Assembly: GCF_030410395.1 (NCBI RefSeq) | Contig: NZ_JAUHHF010000013.1 | Coordinates: 1 to 64,000 of the forward strand | DNA from: Zwartia panacis | GTDB taxonomy: Bacteria > Pseudomonadota > Gammaproteobacteria > Burkholderiales > Burkholderiaceae_B | DNA: 64,000 bases | Reading direction: 5' to 3' | Shown: in pieces, positions 1-10,292 of the stretch | Layout: every line of letters begins with the position of its first letter | Position numbering within the stretch: the first letter of the stretch is position 1 | Position numbers and translations under genes: made by a program | The notes under the pieces: generated by a model | Seen by the model: only the letters and a program-made list of their open reading frames with translations | Told to the model about the DNA's origin: nothing | The model's database searches: none

Positions 1-489
1 CCCAAGCCGGGGGTGATGTTTCGTGACATCACGCCACTCTTGCAGGACCCAAGAGCATTCAGGGCCTTGATTGATATTTTCGTCTACCGTCACATGCGTC
101 AGCGCATTGATTTGGTTGTGGGTATCGATGCCCGCGGATTTATTTTTGGCAGTGCTTTGGCGTATGCCCTAGGCGTTGGTTTTGTGCCTGTTCGCAAAGA
201 GGGAAAATTGCCACATAAAACCGTTGCACAGTCATATAGCCTTGAGTATGGGGACGCCACGGTCGAAGTTCATCAGGATGCCGTCAAGCCCGGTCAGCGA
301 GTCATACTCGTCGATGATTTGGTGGCGACGGGCGGCACGATGCTCGCTGCGATCAAGTTGCTTCAGCTGCTTGGTGGAAACGTGGTCGAGGCGGCTGCGA
401 TTGTGGATTTGCCCGACCTCGGTGGCTCAGCCAAAATCGCTCAGACAGACACGCCTTTTTTTAGTATTTGCCAGTTCACTGGCGACTAG
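1..489 (+). CDS. apt: Adenine phosphoribosyltransferase, 5' end outside window
   Basis: Purine salvage enzyme that joins adenine to PRPP to give AMP in the cytoplasm. The reading frame is open from base 1 and begins with PKPGV, which matches the interior of APT proteins (PKPG-x-LFRD), so the true start lies left of the window and the ATG at 13 is internal. The PRPP-binding loop is seen as [13 protein letters not shown] near bases 301-342, and the [12 protein letters not shown] substrate loop precedes it. The C-terminus (DLGG, then a short tail) ends where the family normally ends. It converges on ilvA. Confidence 0.93.
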   Translation, partial: PKPGVMFRDITPLLQDPRAFRALIDIFVYRHMRQRIDLVVGIDARGFIFGSALAYALGVGFVPVRKEGKLPHKTVAQSYSLEYGDATVEVHQDAVKPGQRVILVDDLVATGGTMLAAIKLLQLLGGNVVEAAAIVDLPDLGGSAKIAQTDTPFFSICQFTGD

Positions 490-490
490 C

Positions 491-530
491 GCTCAAGTGC
501 GATCAAGTGCGATCAAGTGCGCTCAAGTCT
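491..530. repeat. Four tandem 10-bp units after apt
   Basis: Immediately after the apt stop, the unit G(C/A)TCAAGTGC is repeated four times head to tail: units 1 and 4 have C at position 2, units 2 and 3 have A, and unit 4 departs at its last bases. It lies in the short gap between convergent apt and ilvA. The 10-bp period is about one helical turn. No function can be assigned. Confidence 0.8.
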
Positions 531-540
531 TTCCGCCACA

Positions 541-2049
541 TTACAAAAACAATTTGTAAGCTGGATTTTCTGACTCATTCCAGTGTGGGTAACCCACTTC
601 TTCAAGGAAGTCTTTGAACGCTTTCTTGCTGCCCGGCGGCACCTGGATACCGATGAGAATTTGTCCGTAGTCGGCGCCTTGATTGCGATAGTGGAACAAA
701 CTGATGTTCCAGTCGGGTTTCATGGAGTTGAGAAAGCGCATCAGTGCACCCGGACGCTCAGGGAATTCGAAGCGGTACAGCAATTCGTTGCCGGCCAGGT
801 TGGAGCGTCCGCCCACCATGTGACGCAAATGGGTTTTCGCCATCTCGTCGTGGGTGAGATCAAGCGTGTCGAAGCCGTGCTTGCGAAAGTTATTCGCGAT
901 CTTGTTGGGTTCGGTAAGACTTGAGACCTGAATCCCGACGAACACATAGGCCGAAGTCGAATCGGAAATGCGATAGTTGAATTCGGTCACATTACGATTG
1001 CCTACAAGTTCGCAAAAGGCTCTGAAACTCCCGCGTTGCTCGGGCAGCGTCACCGCAAAAATGGCCTCGCGCGCTTCACCCACCTCTGCGCGCTCGGCGA
1101 CAAAGCGCAGACGGTCAAAGTTCATGTTGGCGCCACAGGCGATCGCGACCAGTGTTTTGCCTTTGAGTTTATGTTCGGCGGCGTATTGCTTGGCGCCCGC
1201 AAGTGCGAGCGCGCCGGCCGGTTCAAGCACGCTGCGCGTGTCTTGGAAGACATCTTTGATGGCCGCGCAAATGGCATCAGTGTCCACGAGCACATAGTCG
1301 TCGACAAGCTCGCGCGTCAAGCGAAAGGTTTCGACACCGACCTGCTTGACAGCCGTGCCATCGGAAAACAAGCCCACATCTGTGAGGGTCACGCGCCGAC
1401 CCGCTTTAATGCTGCGTACCATGGCATCCGAGTCAACGGTCTGGACACCAATGACTTTGATCTCGGGACGGATTTGTTTCACATACGCAGCGATGCCGCT
1501 GATCAACCCCCCACCGCCAATCGCGACGAAAATCGCTTCAATGGGCTCGGCGTGTTGGCGGAGGATCTCCATGCCGATCGTGCCTTGACCGGCAATCACG
1601 TCGGGATCGTCAAAGGGGTGCACAAACGTCAGTTGATGTTTTTTTTCAAGTGTCAGAGCGTGGCCATAGGCATCGGTGAAGCTGTCGCCGTGGAGCACAA
1701 CCTCGGCGCCCAGTGCGCGAACAGCATCGATTTTGACGCCTGGTGTCGTTGTGGGCATCACGATCACGGCCTTGCAACCAAGACGTTTGGCCGACAGGGC
1801 AACGCCTTGCGCGTGATTACCCGCGGAGGCGGCAATCACGCCTCGCGCGAGTGCCGGCTTGGGCAAATGGGCCATTTTGTTGTAGGCGCCGCGCAGTTTG
1901 AAACTAAAGACTGACTGAGTGTCCTCACGCTTGAGCAAGATAGTGTTGCCAATGCGTTGGGAAAGCTGAGGGGCGTATTCCAGCGGAGTTTCGACCGCAA
2001 CGTCATACACTTTGGAGGTAAGAATACGTCTGAGATAATCCGTGGCCAT
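541..2049 (-). CDS. ilvA: Threonine ammonia-lyase (threonine dehydratase), biosynthetic type
   Basis: PLP enzyme converting threonine to 2-oxobutanoate and ammonia, the first step of isoleucine synthesis. The PLP lysine is Lys51 in SFKLRGAYN, SAGNHAQG follows near residue 75, and the phosphate-binding loop GGGGL lies near residue 180. Two ACT-like regulatory domains fill about residues 325-502, as in the isoleucine-inhibited form. The protein is 502 aa, close to the usual 500-515. The start at 2049 (MATDYLRR) is preferred over an upstream in-frame ATG because AGGAA sits just upstream and homology begins there. Divergent from the yqaA-like gene. Confidence 0.95.
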   Translation of the reverse strand: MATDYLRRILTSKVYDVAVETPLEYAPQLSQRIGNTILLKREDTQSVFSFKLRGAYNKMAHLPKPALARGVIAASAGNHAQGVALSAKRLGCKAVIVMPTTTPGVKIDAVRALGAEVVLHGDSFTDAYGHALTLEKKHQLTFVHPFDDPDVIAGQGTIGMEILRQHAEPIEAIFVAIGGGGLISGIAAYVKQIRPEIKVIGVQTVDSDAMVRSIKAGRRVTLTDVGLFSDGTAVKQVGVETFRLTRELVDDYVLVDTDAICAAIKDVFQDTRSVLEPAGALALAGAKQYAAEHKLKGKTLVAIACGANMNFDRLRFVAERAEVGEAREAIFAVTLPEQRGSFRAFCELVGNRNVTEFNYRISDSTSAYVFVGIQVSSLTEPNKIANNFRKHGFDTLDLTHDEMAKTHLRHMVGGRSNLAGNELLYRFEFPERPGALMRFLNSMKPDWNISLFHYRNQGADYGQILIGIQVPPGSKKAFKDFLEEVGYPHWNESENPAYKLFL

Positions 2050-2152
2050 GGTGTTCCTGATTTGACTGCCGACTGATGTGACATTATCCCACGGGGGCTT
2101 TGGCCCTGACGGTGCCCTTTGTGACGGGTGATTTTCAAGTGCTAATTCTGAT

Positions 2153-2701
2153 GTGTATCGACGGGAGTACGTTCTGGACGAGTTCATACAGGGTCTATTG
2201 ACGTGGCTGGCTTTGCCTGGCGTTGGATTGCCCGCACTATTCGTGATGAGTTTGCTGGCCGCGACGCTTTTGCCGGTCGGTTCCGAGCCTGTGTTGGTCG
2301 GCTATCTGGTCGCGGTGCCCGAGAGGTTCTGGATGGCGATTGCTGTGGCCACGCTTGGAAATACGCTGGGGGGCCTGGTGAGTTATGGCATGGGGGCGGG
2401 CGCGCACGGACTGTTCGGACGATGGCGCGCAACCAGGCGGCGCGACATGGCCACCCTGCTGCATGCTGATCCCAAGCCAGTTTTAACCCCGGCGCGCGCG
2501 CGTGCCGAGCGCTGGGTGCAGCGGTTTGGCGCACCTGCCCTGTTATTGGCCTGGGCGCCTGTGGTGGGAGACCCTTTGTGCGCAGTGGCTGGGTGGTTGC
2601 GCTTGCCTTTTTGGCAATGTGTCATTTACATGGCGATAGGCAAGTTTGGCCGCTATTTGACCATCGCCTGGATCCTGGCCTGGACGATTGCCCCTACTTA
2701 G
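2153..2701 (+). CDS. YqaA-type DedA-related membrane protein
   Basis: Small inner-membrane protein of the YqaA branch of the DedA/VTT superfamily. Seen in the sequence are SLLAATLLPVGSEPVL near residues 33-48, GNTLGGLVSYGMG near 69-81, and RFGAPALLLAWAPVVGDPLC near 124-143 followed by AGWLRLP, which matches the conserved YqaA core. There are about four hydrophobic segments. The product is 182 aa from a GTG at 2153; E. coli YqaA is about 142 aa, so a start further in (for instance the TTG near 2199) is possible. DedA relatives are linked to lipid flipping and envelope integrity, but the role of YqaA itself is not established. Confidence 0.8.
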   Translation: MYRREYVLDEFIQGLLTWLALPGVGLPALFVMSLLAATLLPVGSEPVLVGYLVAVPERFWMAIAVATLGNTLGGLVSYGMGAGAHGLFGRWRATRRRDMATLLHADPKPVLTPARARAERWVQRFGAPALLLAWAPVVGDPLCAVAGWLRLPFWQCVIYMAIGKFGRYLTIAWILAWTIAPT

Positions 2702-2796
2702 CTATCGCGCGACCCCTTGATTTAAAGGTTATTGGGTACGCCGCTGCCCGATGACTTAAAATGTCTCTTTAAGGGCAATTACCTGAACCCGGACCT

Positions 2797-5700
2797 ATGA
2801 ACGCCCCGTTTCCTACCCATTTATTGAATGCCGAGCCCGCGCATGACGCGCAGTCCCGCTTGCGCGAAATCCCTTATAACTACACCTCCTTTTCCGATCG
2901 GGAAGTCGTGTGTCGCTTGCTTGGGGATGATGCCTGGACCTTGTTGTCCGATTTGCGCGGCGAGCGCAAGACAGGTCGCTCCGCACGTATGCTGTACGAG
3001 GTCTTGGGCGATATCTGGGTGGTGCGTCGCAACCCTTACTTGCAAGATGATTTGCTGGACAACCCCAAGCGTCGCAAGCTCTTGATCGAGGCGCTCGAAC
3101 ATCGGCTCACCGAGATCGATCGTCGTCGGATGACCGATGATCTTGGCCGTGATGAAAAAGTCGCGACTTTGCTCGAGCGTGCGCGCGCCGCCGTGCAGGC
3201 TTTCGAGCAAGAATTCGAGAGAACGGCGCGTTTGCGTCGCCAGGTGCAAAAAGTACTGGGCAAGATCACAGCCAAGGACAATATTAAATTCGATGGTTTG
3301 TCGCGTGTGTCACATGTGACGGATGCGACCGATTGGCGTGTCGAGTACCCCTTCGTGGTGCTGACACCGGATGATGAGAATGAAATCGCCGCTCTGGTGC
3401 GTGGCTGTATTGAGCTGGGTCTGACGATTGTTCCGCGAGGCGGTGGCACAGGGTATACCGGTGGTGCGATTCCTTTGACCTGGCGGTCCGCGGTCATCAA
3501 TACGGAAAAGCTCGACACACTGGGTGCTGTTGAATTGGGTGCTTTGCCCGGTGTCGCCACGCAGGTCGCAACGGTTAGGGCCGGAGCCGGCGTGGTCACC
3601 AAGCGAGTTTCCGAAGCTGCCGAGGCGGCCGGTTTTGTCTTTGCAGTCGATCCGACTTCAGCCGATGCTTCTTGCGTGGGCGGCAACGTTGCGATGAATG
3701 CCGGCGGTAAAAAAGCCGTGCTGTGGGGGACCGCGCTGGATAATCTGGCCTGGTGGAGGATGGTCGATCCCGAAGGCAACTGGCTCGATGTCACACGACT
3801 TGAGCACAATCTGGGCAAAATTCACGAGGCGGGCCAGGTTCGTTTTGAGCTCAAATGGTCTGATGGCAGCGCGCCTGCGGGTTCGCGCGTGTTGCGTACA
3901 GAAATCCTTGAGATCGATGGTGCGCGTTTTCGCAAGGTTGGTTTGGGAAAGGACGTCACGGACAAGTTTTTGTCTGGCTTGCCGGGTGTGCAAAAAGAAG
4001 GTTGCGATGGCTTGATCACTGCAGCCCGTTGGATATTGCATCGCATGCCAAGCCATACGCGTACGGTTTGTCTGGAGTTTTTTGGCCAAGCCCGCGACGC
4101 GATTCCTTCGATTGTTGAAATTAAAAACTATCTGGATGTTCAGGGGCGTGCGCGTGGAGCGTTGCTCGCGGGTCTTGAACATCTGGACGAGCGCTATCTC
4201 CGCGCGGTGGGATACGCCACAAAAAGCAAGCGTGGTGTCTTGCCCAAGATGGTGCTGATTGGTGACATCGTTGGTGACGATGAAGTTGCGGTCGCGCATG
4301 CGACCAGCGAAGTGGTTCGTTTGGCCAATACACGTCATGGTGAAGGCTTCATTGCCGTGAGCGCCGAGGCGCGCAAGAAGTTTTGGCTCGATCGTTCGCG
4401 CACCGCGGCGATTGCTCGCCATACCAACGCTTTCAAGATCAATGAAGACGTTGTGATTCCGCTTGAGCGCATGGGCGAATACACCGATCACATTGAACGG
4501 ATCAATATCGAACTATCCACCCACAATAAGCTTAAGTTACTCGACGCGCTGCAGTCCGCTCTCGAAGGTGAGCTGCCGATCGCCAAGCTTGACCGTGGCA
4601 GTGAAGAAGGCGCATTGCTCGAGGAGTCCCTCGATGAGCGCCGACGTCGGGCCGTCGAACTCCTGATGCGCGTGCGCGCCCGCTGGCAATGGGTGCTTGA
4701 GCACCTGGATGCGCCTCTGCGCGAAGCCTTGTCGGGCCTGTCTGCGCATGGCTTGGGTGCACTTGAACCCGTTCTGGTCGAGCGATTGACATCGCAGCCC
4801 GAGGCGCGCCTGTTTGACGTGGTGCAGGATCGCACCTTGCGGATTTCCTGGAAAGACGAGGTGCGAGGGGATCTGGCTGGCGTATTCGGTGGAACAGATT
4901 TTGCCCCTGTGATGACCGAAATGCAGGCTATTCACGATCGCGTGCTCAAGAGCCGTGTCTTTGTGGCTTTGCACATGCACGCTGGTGACGGCAATGTGCA
5001 TACCAATATTCCCGTGAACTCCGATGACTATGAGATGTTGCGCGAAGCCAATGACGCGGTTGTGCGAATCATGCAAATCGCGCGCGATCTGAATGGCGTG
5101 ATTTCAGGTGAGCATGGGATCGGTTTGACCAAGTACGAGTTTTTGACTGAAGCGGAATTGTTGCCTTTTCAGGATTACAAACGTCGTGTCGATCCAAACG
5201 ATCATTTCAATGCCGGCAAGTTGATGCCGGGTGCGGATTTGCGTAACGCCTGGACGCCGAGCTTTGGTCTGATGGGACACGAGTCCTTGATCATGCAACA
5301 AAGCGAGATCGGTGCGATCAGCAATTCGATCAAGGATTGTTTGCGATGCGGCAAATGCAAGCCCGTATGCGCGACACATGTCCCTCGTGCAAATCTGCTC
5401 TATTCACCGCGCAACAAGATCTTGGCCACTTCGCTGTTGATCGAGGCCTTCCTGTACGAAGAGCAAACGCGTCGCGGCATCAGCCTCAAACACTGGGAAG
5501 AGTTTGAGGATGTGGCTGATCACTGCACGGTCTGTCACAAGTGCTACAACCCTTGTCCTGTCGATATCGATTTCGGCGACGTGTCGATGAATATGCGGGC
5601 GCTGTTGCGCAGCATGGGACGCAAGTCGTTCAATCCCGGCACTTCTGCCGCGATGTTCTTCTTGAATGCCAAAGACCCTGCGACGATCAATGCGACCCGA

Positions 5701-6735
5701 GCTGCGATGGTGGGCGTGGGCTACAAAGTCCAGCGCATGGCGAGCGATCTGTTGTCCAAGTTTGCACGCAAACAAACTGCAAAACCACCTGCGACAGTTG
5801 GCAAGGCGCCCTTGCGAGAGCAAGTCGTGCATTTCATCAACAAGAAAATGCCGGGCGGGTTGCCTAAACAGACTGCGCGCAAGTTGCTGGATATTGAAGA
5901 CGCGGACTACGTGCCAATCATTCGTCCGCCCGAAGCTCCGGCCGATACCGAGGCGGTGTTTTATTTCCCCGGCTGTGGATCTGAGCGCTTGTTTTCCCAA
6001 GTGGGTCTGGCAACGCAGGCGATGTTGTGGCATGCCGGTGTGCAAACAGTCTTGCCGCCAGGATATTTGTGTTGCGGTTACCCGCAGCGTGGCAACGGGA
6101 TGAACGACAAAGCTGAAAAGATCATCACGGACAATCGCGTGCTGTTTCATCGCGTCGCCAATACGCTGAACTACCTCGACATCAAGACCGTCGTGGTGAG
6201 TTGCGGGACTTGCTATGACCAGTTGTCTGGATACGAGTTTGACAAGATTTTTCCGGGCTGTCGTTTGATTGATATCCACGAGTACCTGTTGGAAAAGGAT
6301 ATCAAGCTCGAGGGCATTCAAGGAACGCGCTACATGTATCACGATCCTTGCCATACACCGATGAAGTTGCAGGATCCGATGAAAACAGTGCGTTCTCTGG
6401 TGGGCGACACAGCGATCAAGACCGAGCGCTGCTGTGGTGAGTCAGGTACGTTGGCGGTCACGCGCCCGGACATTTCGACTCAAGTCCGTTTCCGCAAGGA
6501 AGAGGAGCTCGCCAAAAATGATGCGACATTGCGCGGGGATGGTTTCGAGGGTGAGATCAAAGTCCTGACCTCATGCCCCTCGTGCTTGCAAGGTTTGTCC
6601 AGGTTTGAAGCGGATAGCGGCGCCAAAGCAGACTACATCGTGGTTGAAATGGCCAAGCACATTCTGGGTGAAAACTGGCTGGAAGACTACGTTAAAAAAG
6701 CCAATGACGGTGGTATCGAGCGCGTTCTCGTCTAA
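2797..6735 (+). CDS. DUF3683 FAD-linked oxidase fused to iron-sulfur CCG domains
   Basis: A 1312-residue multidomain oxidoreductase. In order: an N-terminal DUF3683 region (about 1-170); an FAD-binding domain of the GlcD/D-lactate dehydrogenase type with [11 protein letters not shown] near 212; an FAD-oxidase C-terminal domain with [10 protein letters not shown] near 725 and GEHGIG near 770; two 4Fe-4S motifs, [11 protein letters not shown] near 847 and [12 protein letters not shown] near 909; and two CCG domains with CCGYPQ near 1091 and CCGESG near 1211. This equals GlcD plus GlcF in one chain, so a 2-hydroxy acid dehydrogenase passing electrons to the quinone pool is the likely role. The substrate is not known. 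Large proteins of this make-up are familiar in Burkholderiales. It stands alone between genes on other strands or operons. Confidence 0.9.
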   Translation: MNAPFPTHLLNAEPAHDAQSRLREIPYNYTSFSDREVVCRLLGDDAWTLLSDLRGERKTGRSARMLYEVLGDIWVVRRNPYLQDDLLDNPKRRKLLIEALEHRLTEIDRRRMTDDLGRDEKVATLLERARAAVQAFEQEFERTARLRRQVQKVLGKITAKDNIKFDGLSRVSHVTDATDWRVEYPFVVLTPDDENEIAALVRGCIELGLTIVPRGGGTGYTGGAIPLTWRSAVINTEKLDTLGAVELGALPGVATQVATVRAGAGVVTKRVSEAAEAAGFVFAVDPTSADASCVGGNVAMNAGGKKAVLWGTALDNLAWWRMVDPEGNWLDVTRLEHNLGKIHEAGQVRFELKWSDGSAPAGSRVLRTEILEIDGARFRKVGLGKDVTDKFLSGLPGVQKEGCDGLITAARWILHRMPSHTRTVCLEFFGQARDAIPSIVEIKNYLDVQGRARGALLAGLEHLDERYLRAVGYATKSKRGVLPKMVLIGDIVGDDEVAVAHATSEVVRLANTRHGEGFIAVSAEARKKFWLDRSRTAAIARHTNAFKINEDVVIPLERMGEYTDHIERINIELSTHNKLKLLDALQSALEGELPIAKLDRGSEEGALLEESLDERRRRAVELLMRVRARWQWVLEHLDAPLREALSGLSAHGLGALEPVLVERLTSQPEARLFDVVQDRTLRISWKDEVRGDLAGVFGGTDFAPVMTEMQAIHDRVLKSRVFVALHMHAGDGNVHTNIPVNSDDYEMLREANDAVVRIMQIARDLNGVISGEHGIGLTKYEFLTEAELLPFQDYKRRVDPNDHFNAGKLMPGADLRNAWTPSFGLMGHESLIMQQSEIGAISNSIKDCLRCGKCKPVCATHVPRANLLYSPRNKILATSLLIEAFLYEEQTRRGISLKHWEEFEDVADHCTVCHKCYNPCPVDIDFGDVSMNMRALLRSMGRKSFNPGTSAAMFFLNAKDPATINATRAAMVGVGYKVQRMASDLLSKFARKQTAKPPATVGKAPLREQVVHFINKKMPGGLPKQTARKLLDIEDADYVPIIRPPEAPADTEAVFYFPGCGSERLFSQVGLATQAMLWHAGVQTVLPPGYLCCGYPQRGNGMNDKAEKIITDNRVLFHRVANTLNYLDIKTVVVSCGTCYDQLSGYEFDKIFPGCRLIDIHEYLLEKDIKLEGIQGTRYMYHDPCHTPMKLQDPMKTVRSLVGDTAIKTERCCGESGTLAVTRPDISTQVRFRKEEELAKNDATLRGDGFEGEIKVLTSCPSCLQGLSRFEADSGAKADYIVVEMAKHILGENWLEDYVKKANDGGIERVLV

Positions 6736-6764
6736 AACGAAAACCGCGCTCGCACAACAAGAGC

Positions 6765-7520
6765 CTACACGCCGACTTCGATGCCCTCGGCGCGTAAGGC
6801 TTCACGAATGGCCTTGGCGAAGGTGACGGCGCCAGGCTGATCGCCATGAATGCAGAGTGTGTCTGCACGGACTTTGACGATCGTGCCATCGTTGGCGGTT
6901 AGTGTGCCGGTTTTGACCATCTGCAACACTTGTTTGATCGATTGCTGTACGTCAGTAATCATCGCGTTAGGTTGGTTACGCGGGCTCAGAGTGCCATCGG
7001 GCGAGTAGTTGCGGTCACCAAACACTTCACTGGCGACGCGGAGTCCGATTGATTCGGCAATCGGAATCATCTGGCTGCCAGCCAGAGCGAAAAAAACAAG
7101 TTCTTTGTCCACATCGTAAGTAGCTTGCGCCAGCGCTCGAGTCAAACCCTCGTTTTTGACTGCCATGTTGTAGAGCTGTCCATGCGCCTTGACGTGACGT
7201 AGACGCGTGCCTTGAGAGGCGGCGACACCCGCAAGCGCACCGATCTGGACCACCATCATGTCGTAGGCTTCCTGATCGGTGATCGCCATGTTGCGGCGAC
7301 CAAAGCCTTGTAAATCAGGCAGACCAGGATGCGCGCCGATCGATACGCCATGTTTAAGGGCAGCGGCAACAGTTTTACGCATCGTTGCAGGGTCTCCACC
7401 GTGAAAACCACAGGCGATGTTGGCCGAGGAGACAAAAGGGAGGATTTCCTCGTCATTGCCCATTTTCCAGGCGCCAAAGCTTTCGCCCATGTCGCAATTC
7501 AAATCAATTCGCAGTGCCAT
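6765..7520 (-). CDS. pxpA: 5-oxoprolinase subunit A (LamB/YcsF family)
   Basis: One of three subunits of the bacterial ATP-dependent 5-oxoprolinase PxpABC, which opens 5-oxoproline to glutamate. The LamB/YcsF signature is seen at the N-terminus (DLNCDMGESFG) with ANIACGFHGGDP near residues 33-44 and GAHPGLPDLQGFGRR near 77-91. At 251 aa it is of normal length. It is last in the minus-strand run pxpB-pxpC-pxpA, 11 bp after pxpC, and converges on the large oxidoreductase gene. Confidence 0.94.
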   Translation of the reverse strand: MALRIDLNCDMGESFGAWKMGNDEEILPFVSSANIACGFHGGDPATMRKTVAAALKHGVSIGAHPGLPDLQGFGRRNMAITDQEAYDMMVVQIGALAGVAASQGTRLRHVKAHGQLYNMAVKNEGLTRALAQATYDVDKELVFFALAGSQMIPIAESIGLRVASEVFGDRNYSPDGTLSPRNQPNAMITDVQQSIKQVLQMVKTGTLTANDGTIVKVRADTLCIHGDQPGAVTFAKAIREALRAEGIEVGV

Positions 7521-7531
7521 GATTGAGATCC

Positions 7532-8539
7532 TTAATGATTAAGCAATAAAGTCCGCAGGGGCGCGAGCGCCTGCTCAAGGTCGTGAAAAGCGCGGATGCG
7601 GGAGGCGTCCAGAGCCTGAGCCGCCTCTAGAGACACGAGTTCAAACTGCACCCTGTCGCCGGGTCCCATTTGCGCGAGCAAGGGTAAATCCACCGTGGCC
7701 ACATAGGCGATTTTTGGATAGCCTCCGGTCGTTTGCCGATCGGCCATCAGCACGATGGGCTGACCCCCTGCAGGTACTTGTATTGTGCCAAAAGTCGTGG
7801 CCTCGGAGATCATTTGCCTGGGTTTTGTCATCAAAATATCGGGACCTTGCAGGCGATAACCCATACGCTCCGAGTCGGGGCTGATCCGGAAAGGCTCATT
7901 CACCAGGGCCTCGCGACTGTCAGGCGTGAATTCATCCCATTGCACACTCTTGATGAGACGGATGCGCGCCCGGGTGGAGCCTGCAATGATGCTGGGTAAA
8001 TAGAGCTTGATCGACCAAAGCGATTGCGCCAGTGTTTCAAGCGCACCACCATCGAGTCCCGTTTCTTTTAGGGGGCGACGCAACGGAATTTCATCGCCGC
8101 GCTTGAGCGCGCGTCCTTGCCAGCCGCCAAAGTGACTGCGCAGATAGGTACTCTGGCTGCCAAGTACTTCGGGAATCGCGAAGCCGCCATGCACTGCCAA
8201 ATAAGCGCGTGTGCCATGTCGCCTCGCGCCAAATTGCAACTCGTCTTGCGCACGGATAACCAGCGGCCGATTCATCGCGACAGGTTTTCCATTCAAGGTC
8301 GGGCTGAGGTCTGCTCCACAGATCGCGATACAACAAGCTTCGGTGAACTGCAGGGCAGGACCCGTGAGCGTGATTTCAAGACTCGCGCAGTCGGTCAGAT
8401 TGCCCGCGAGGATATTGGCGAGCCGGTGCGCGCGCTGGTCCATCGCTCCCACGACAGAGACCCCAAGCGGTTGATGGCCGATCCGACCTTCATCCTGAAA
8501 ACTCGACAGCATGCCTGGTTTAAGAACGCGCATGCTCAT
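7532..8539 (-). CDS. pxpC: 5-oxoprolinase subunit C (biotin-dependent carboxyltransferase-like)
   Basis: Subunit C of PxpABC. The family hallmark at the N-terminus, LKPGMLSSFQDEGR then GHQPLGVSVVGAMDQRAH, is present, followed by AICGADLSP and AYLAVHGGF near residue 115. At 335 aa the length is typical. Its start (ATG at 8539, alternative ATG two codons on) overlaps the end of pxpB by four bases (ATGA), so the two are translationally coupled. The fold resembles a biotin-dependent carboxyltransferase domain, but the role here is 5-oxoproline cleavage. Confidence 0.93.
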   Translation of the reverse strand: MSMRVLKPGMLSSFQDEGRIGHQPLGVSVVGAMDQRAHRLANILAGNLTDCASLEITLTGPALQFTEACCIAICGADLSPTLNGKPVAMNRPLVIRAQDELQFGARRHGTRAYLAVHGGFAIPEVLGSQSTYLRSHFGGWQGRALKRGDEIPLRRPLKETGLDGGALETLAQSLWSIKLYLPSIIAGSTRARIRLIKSVQWDEFTPDSREALVNEPFRISPDSERMGYRLQGPDILMTKPRQMISEATTFGTIQVPAGGQPIVLMADRQTTGGYPKIAYVATVDLPLLAQMGPGDRVQFELVSLEAAQALDASRIRAFHDLEQALAPLRTLLLNH

Positions 8540-9255
8540 GCGCCCTCCTTGGCTAGCTCGGCGGCAAGCTTGTCGTACTCAGGCTCGGAAATGGAGACAA
8601 AGTGGACCTGATCGCCGGGCAGCAAAAGAGAGGGTTGAGAACGTTTGAGGTCAAAGAGCTTCAGTGGAGTTGCACCCAAGATATGCCATCCTCCCGGCAA
8701 GAGTGTGGGATAAATCGTGGATTGACGGTTGGCGATCGCGACGGATCCCGCGGGCACTGCTGTCCGGGGGACATCGCGCCGCGGCAGTGCAAACAAGGGA
8801 TCGTGCACCCCGATATAAGGGTGACCGGGAGAAAAACCGAGACCAAACACCATGCAGCCCGGGCTGGTGTGGATGCGGATGACCTCTTGTTCGGAGATGC
8901 CGATTTTCCGGGCAACTTCGCTCAAGTCCGGACCGTGTTTGCCGCCATAGCAAACTGGGATCTTGATCTGTCGCGCCGAAGTGGTGGCTTGGACGAGATC
9001 CGCACTGAGCGTGTCACGAACTTGTTGAGAGAGCGTGCCAAAGTCGGTGCCACCGAAATCGACACCCGGCTGATAGAAAAGTGCGACGGCGGTGTAGGAG
9101 GGCACGATGTCCGTGACGCCTTGAAGTCGGGCGCGCTCCAGTGTCGCTGCGGCGGACAGGCAGAGCTCACCGGTTTCAAGGCTGATGGCGTCACCAAAGT
9201 CAATGCTGAGACAGCGGTCGCCCTGGGGGCGCAAAGTGTAGGTGATCGAAGACAT
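8536..9255 (-). CDS. pxpB: 5-oxoprolinase subunit B (KipI/AHS1 family)
   Basis: Subunit B of PxpABC, also called the AHS1 or KipI-like domain. Conserved stretches are GLGFSPGHPYIG and LPRRDVPRTAVPAGSVAIA, with the C-terminal LLPGGWHILGATPL. The ATG at 9255 (MSSITYTLRPQG) is chosen because homology begins there and the only upstream in-frame start is a TTG at 9297 without a ribosome site; this gives 239 aa. It is first in the pxpBCA operon and divergent from ubiE, with about 125 bp between them for both promoters. Confidence 0.92.
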   Translation of the reverse strand: MSSITYTLRPQGDRCLSIDFGDAISLETGELCLSAAATLERARLQGVTDIVPSYTAVALFYQPGVDFGGTDFGTLSQQVRDTLSADLVQATTSARQIKIPVCYGGKHGPDLSEVARKIGISEQEVIRIHTSPGCMVFGLGFSPGHPYIGVHDPLFALPRRDVPRTAVPAGSVAIANRQSTIYPTLLPGGWHILGATPLKLFDLKRSQPSLLLPGDQVHFVSISEPEYDKLAAELAKEGA

Positions 9256-9381
9256 GCTGATCGGTTTACTCGGATGCGGTGTGAAGCCTCTTGGCAAAGA
9301 GCTTGCAGTTTATGCTTTTTCCTCGTGGAAAAGGCTGCTGAGAGATTAAACTGGGCATTGCATTGATTTGAGCGAATAACT

Positions 9382-10122
9382 ATGTCCCAAGAAAAGACAC
9401 ACTTTGGTTTCCAGACGGTCGACGAGTCCGAAAAAGCCGGCAAGGTGGCCCAGGTTTTTCATTCTGTTGCCGCCCGTTACGATGTCATGAACGATTTGAT
9501 GTCCGCAGGTTTGCATCGGGTCTGGAAATCTTTCACGATCGGTCGCGCAGCGGTCAGGCCCGGGATGAAGGTGCTCGACATCGCGGGCGGGACGGGCGAT
9601 CTCGCACGAGCCTTTGCACTAAAGGCTGGTCCACAGGGTGAAGTTTGGCTGACTGATATCAATGATTCAATGCTGCGCGTGGGTCGGGATCGACTGCTCG
9701 ATGACGGGGTTGTTTTGCCTTGTGCCGTATGTGATGCCGAACATTTGCCATTTCCCGACAATTATTTTGACCGTGTGACGGTCGCGTTTGGTTTGCGCAA
9801 TATGACGCACAAGGATCGCGCGCTGTCGGAGATGACGCGTGTGTTGCGTCCCGGCGGGAAGTTGCTGGTGCTGGAGTTCTCCCGCATCGCCAAACCCCTC
9901 GCGCCTGCTTACGATTGGTATTCTTTTAATGTGCTGCCTTGGCTGGGCAGTAAAGTAGCAGGCGATGCGGATAGCTATCGCTACCTGGCAGAGTCCATTC
10001 GCATGCATCCAGACCAAGATACGCTTAAGGGCATGCTGGAGCAGGCAGGTCTCTCCCGCGTACAGTATTTCAATTTGACAGCGGGACTCACGGCTTTGCA
10101 TGAAGGCATCAAAATGGTCTGA
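9382..10122 (+). CDS. ubiE: Ubiquinone/menaquinone C-methyltransferase UbiE
   Basis: SAM-dependent C-methyltransferase acting on the benzoquinol ring in ubiquinone synthesis. The N-terminus [19 protein letters not shown] is the UbiE signature. SAM motif I is [12 protein letters not shown] near residues 65-76, [13 protein letters not shown] near 133-145 and [15 protein letters not shown] near 153-167 follow. The length of 246 aa is normal. It starts a plus-strand series with the Tim44-like gene, ubiJ and ubiB, so three of the genes here serve ubiquinone synthesis. Confidence 0.96.
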   Translation: MSQEKTHFGFQTVDESEKAGKVAQVFHSVAARYDVMNDLMSAGLHRVWKSFTIGRAAVRPGMKVLDIAGGTGDLARAFALKAGPQGEVWLTDINDSMLRVGRDRLLDDGVVLPCAVCDAEHLPFPDNYFDRVTVAFGLRNMTHKDRALSEMTRVLRPGGKLLVLEFSRIAKPLAPAYDWYSFNVLPWLGSKVAGDADSYRYLAESIRMHPDQDTLKGMLEQAGLSRVQYFNLTAGLTALHEGIKMV

Positions 10123-10128
10123 GTCTGA

Positions 10129-10152
10129 CCGTTGAACTTTAAGGTTCAACGG
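10129..10152. terminator. Inverted repeat after ubiE, terminator-like but without T-tract
   Basis: CCGTTGAAC (10129-10137) and GTTCAACGG (10144-10152) form a perfect 9-bp stem with a 6-base loop just downstream of the ubiE stop. No run of T follows, so classical Rho-independent termination is doubtful; it may be an mRNA 3'-end stabiliser. Confidence 0.5.
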
Positions 10153-10292
10153 GAGTCTATGATTGACAAAAAACGTTCAGCTTTTAGTAAGATTCAGGTA
10201 TTATTCAGCTTGTATTCAGCTTTTCGCTGAATCCGTTTTTTTTCTAGTGTTTTTTGTTTCATTAACAGGCGTTTTCCGCCCAGGAGCACTCA

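Noticed and set aside
491-530. CRISPR-like array
   Set aside because: Units are 10 bp with no spacers, and there are no cas genes.
1036-1914. 292-codon open frame opposite ilvA
   Set aside because: Shadow of ilvA; no motifs and no ribosome site.
5404-6354. 316-codon open frame opposite the large oxidoreductase gene
   Set aside because: Antisense to intact Fe-S and CCG domains; no recognisable content.
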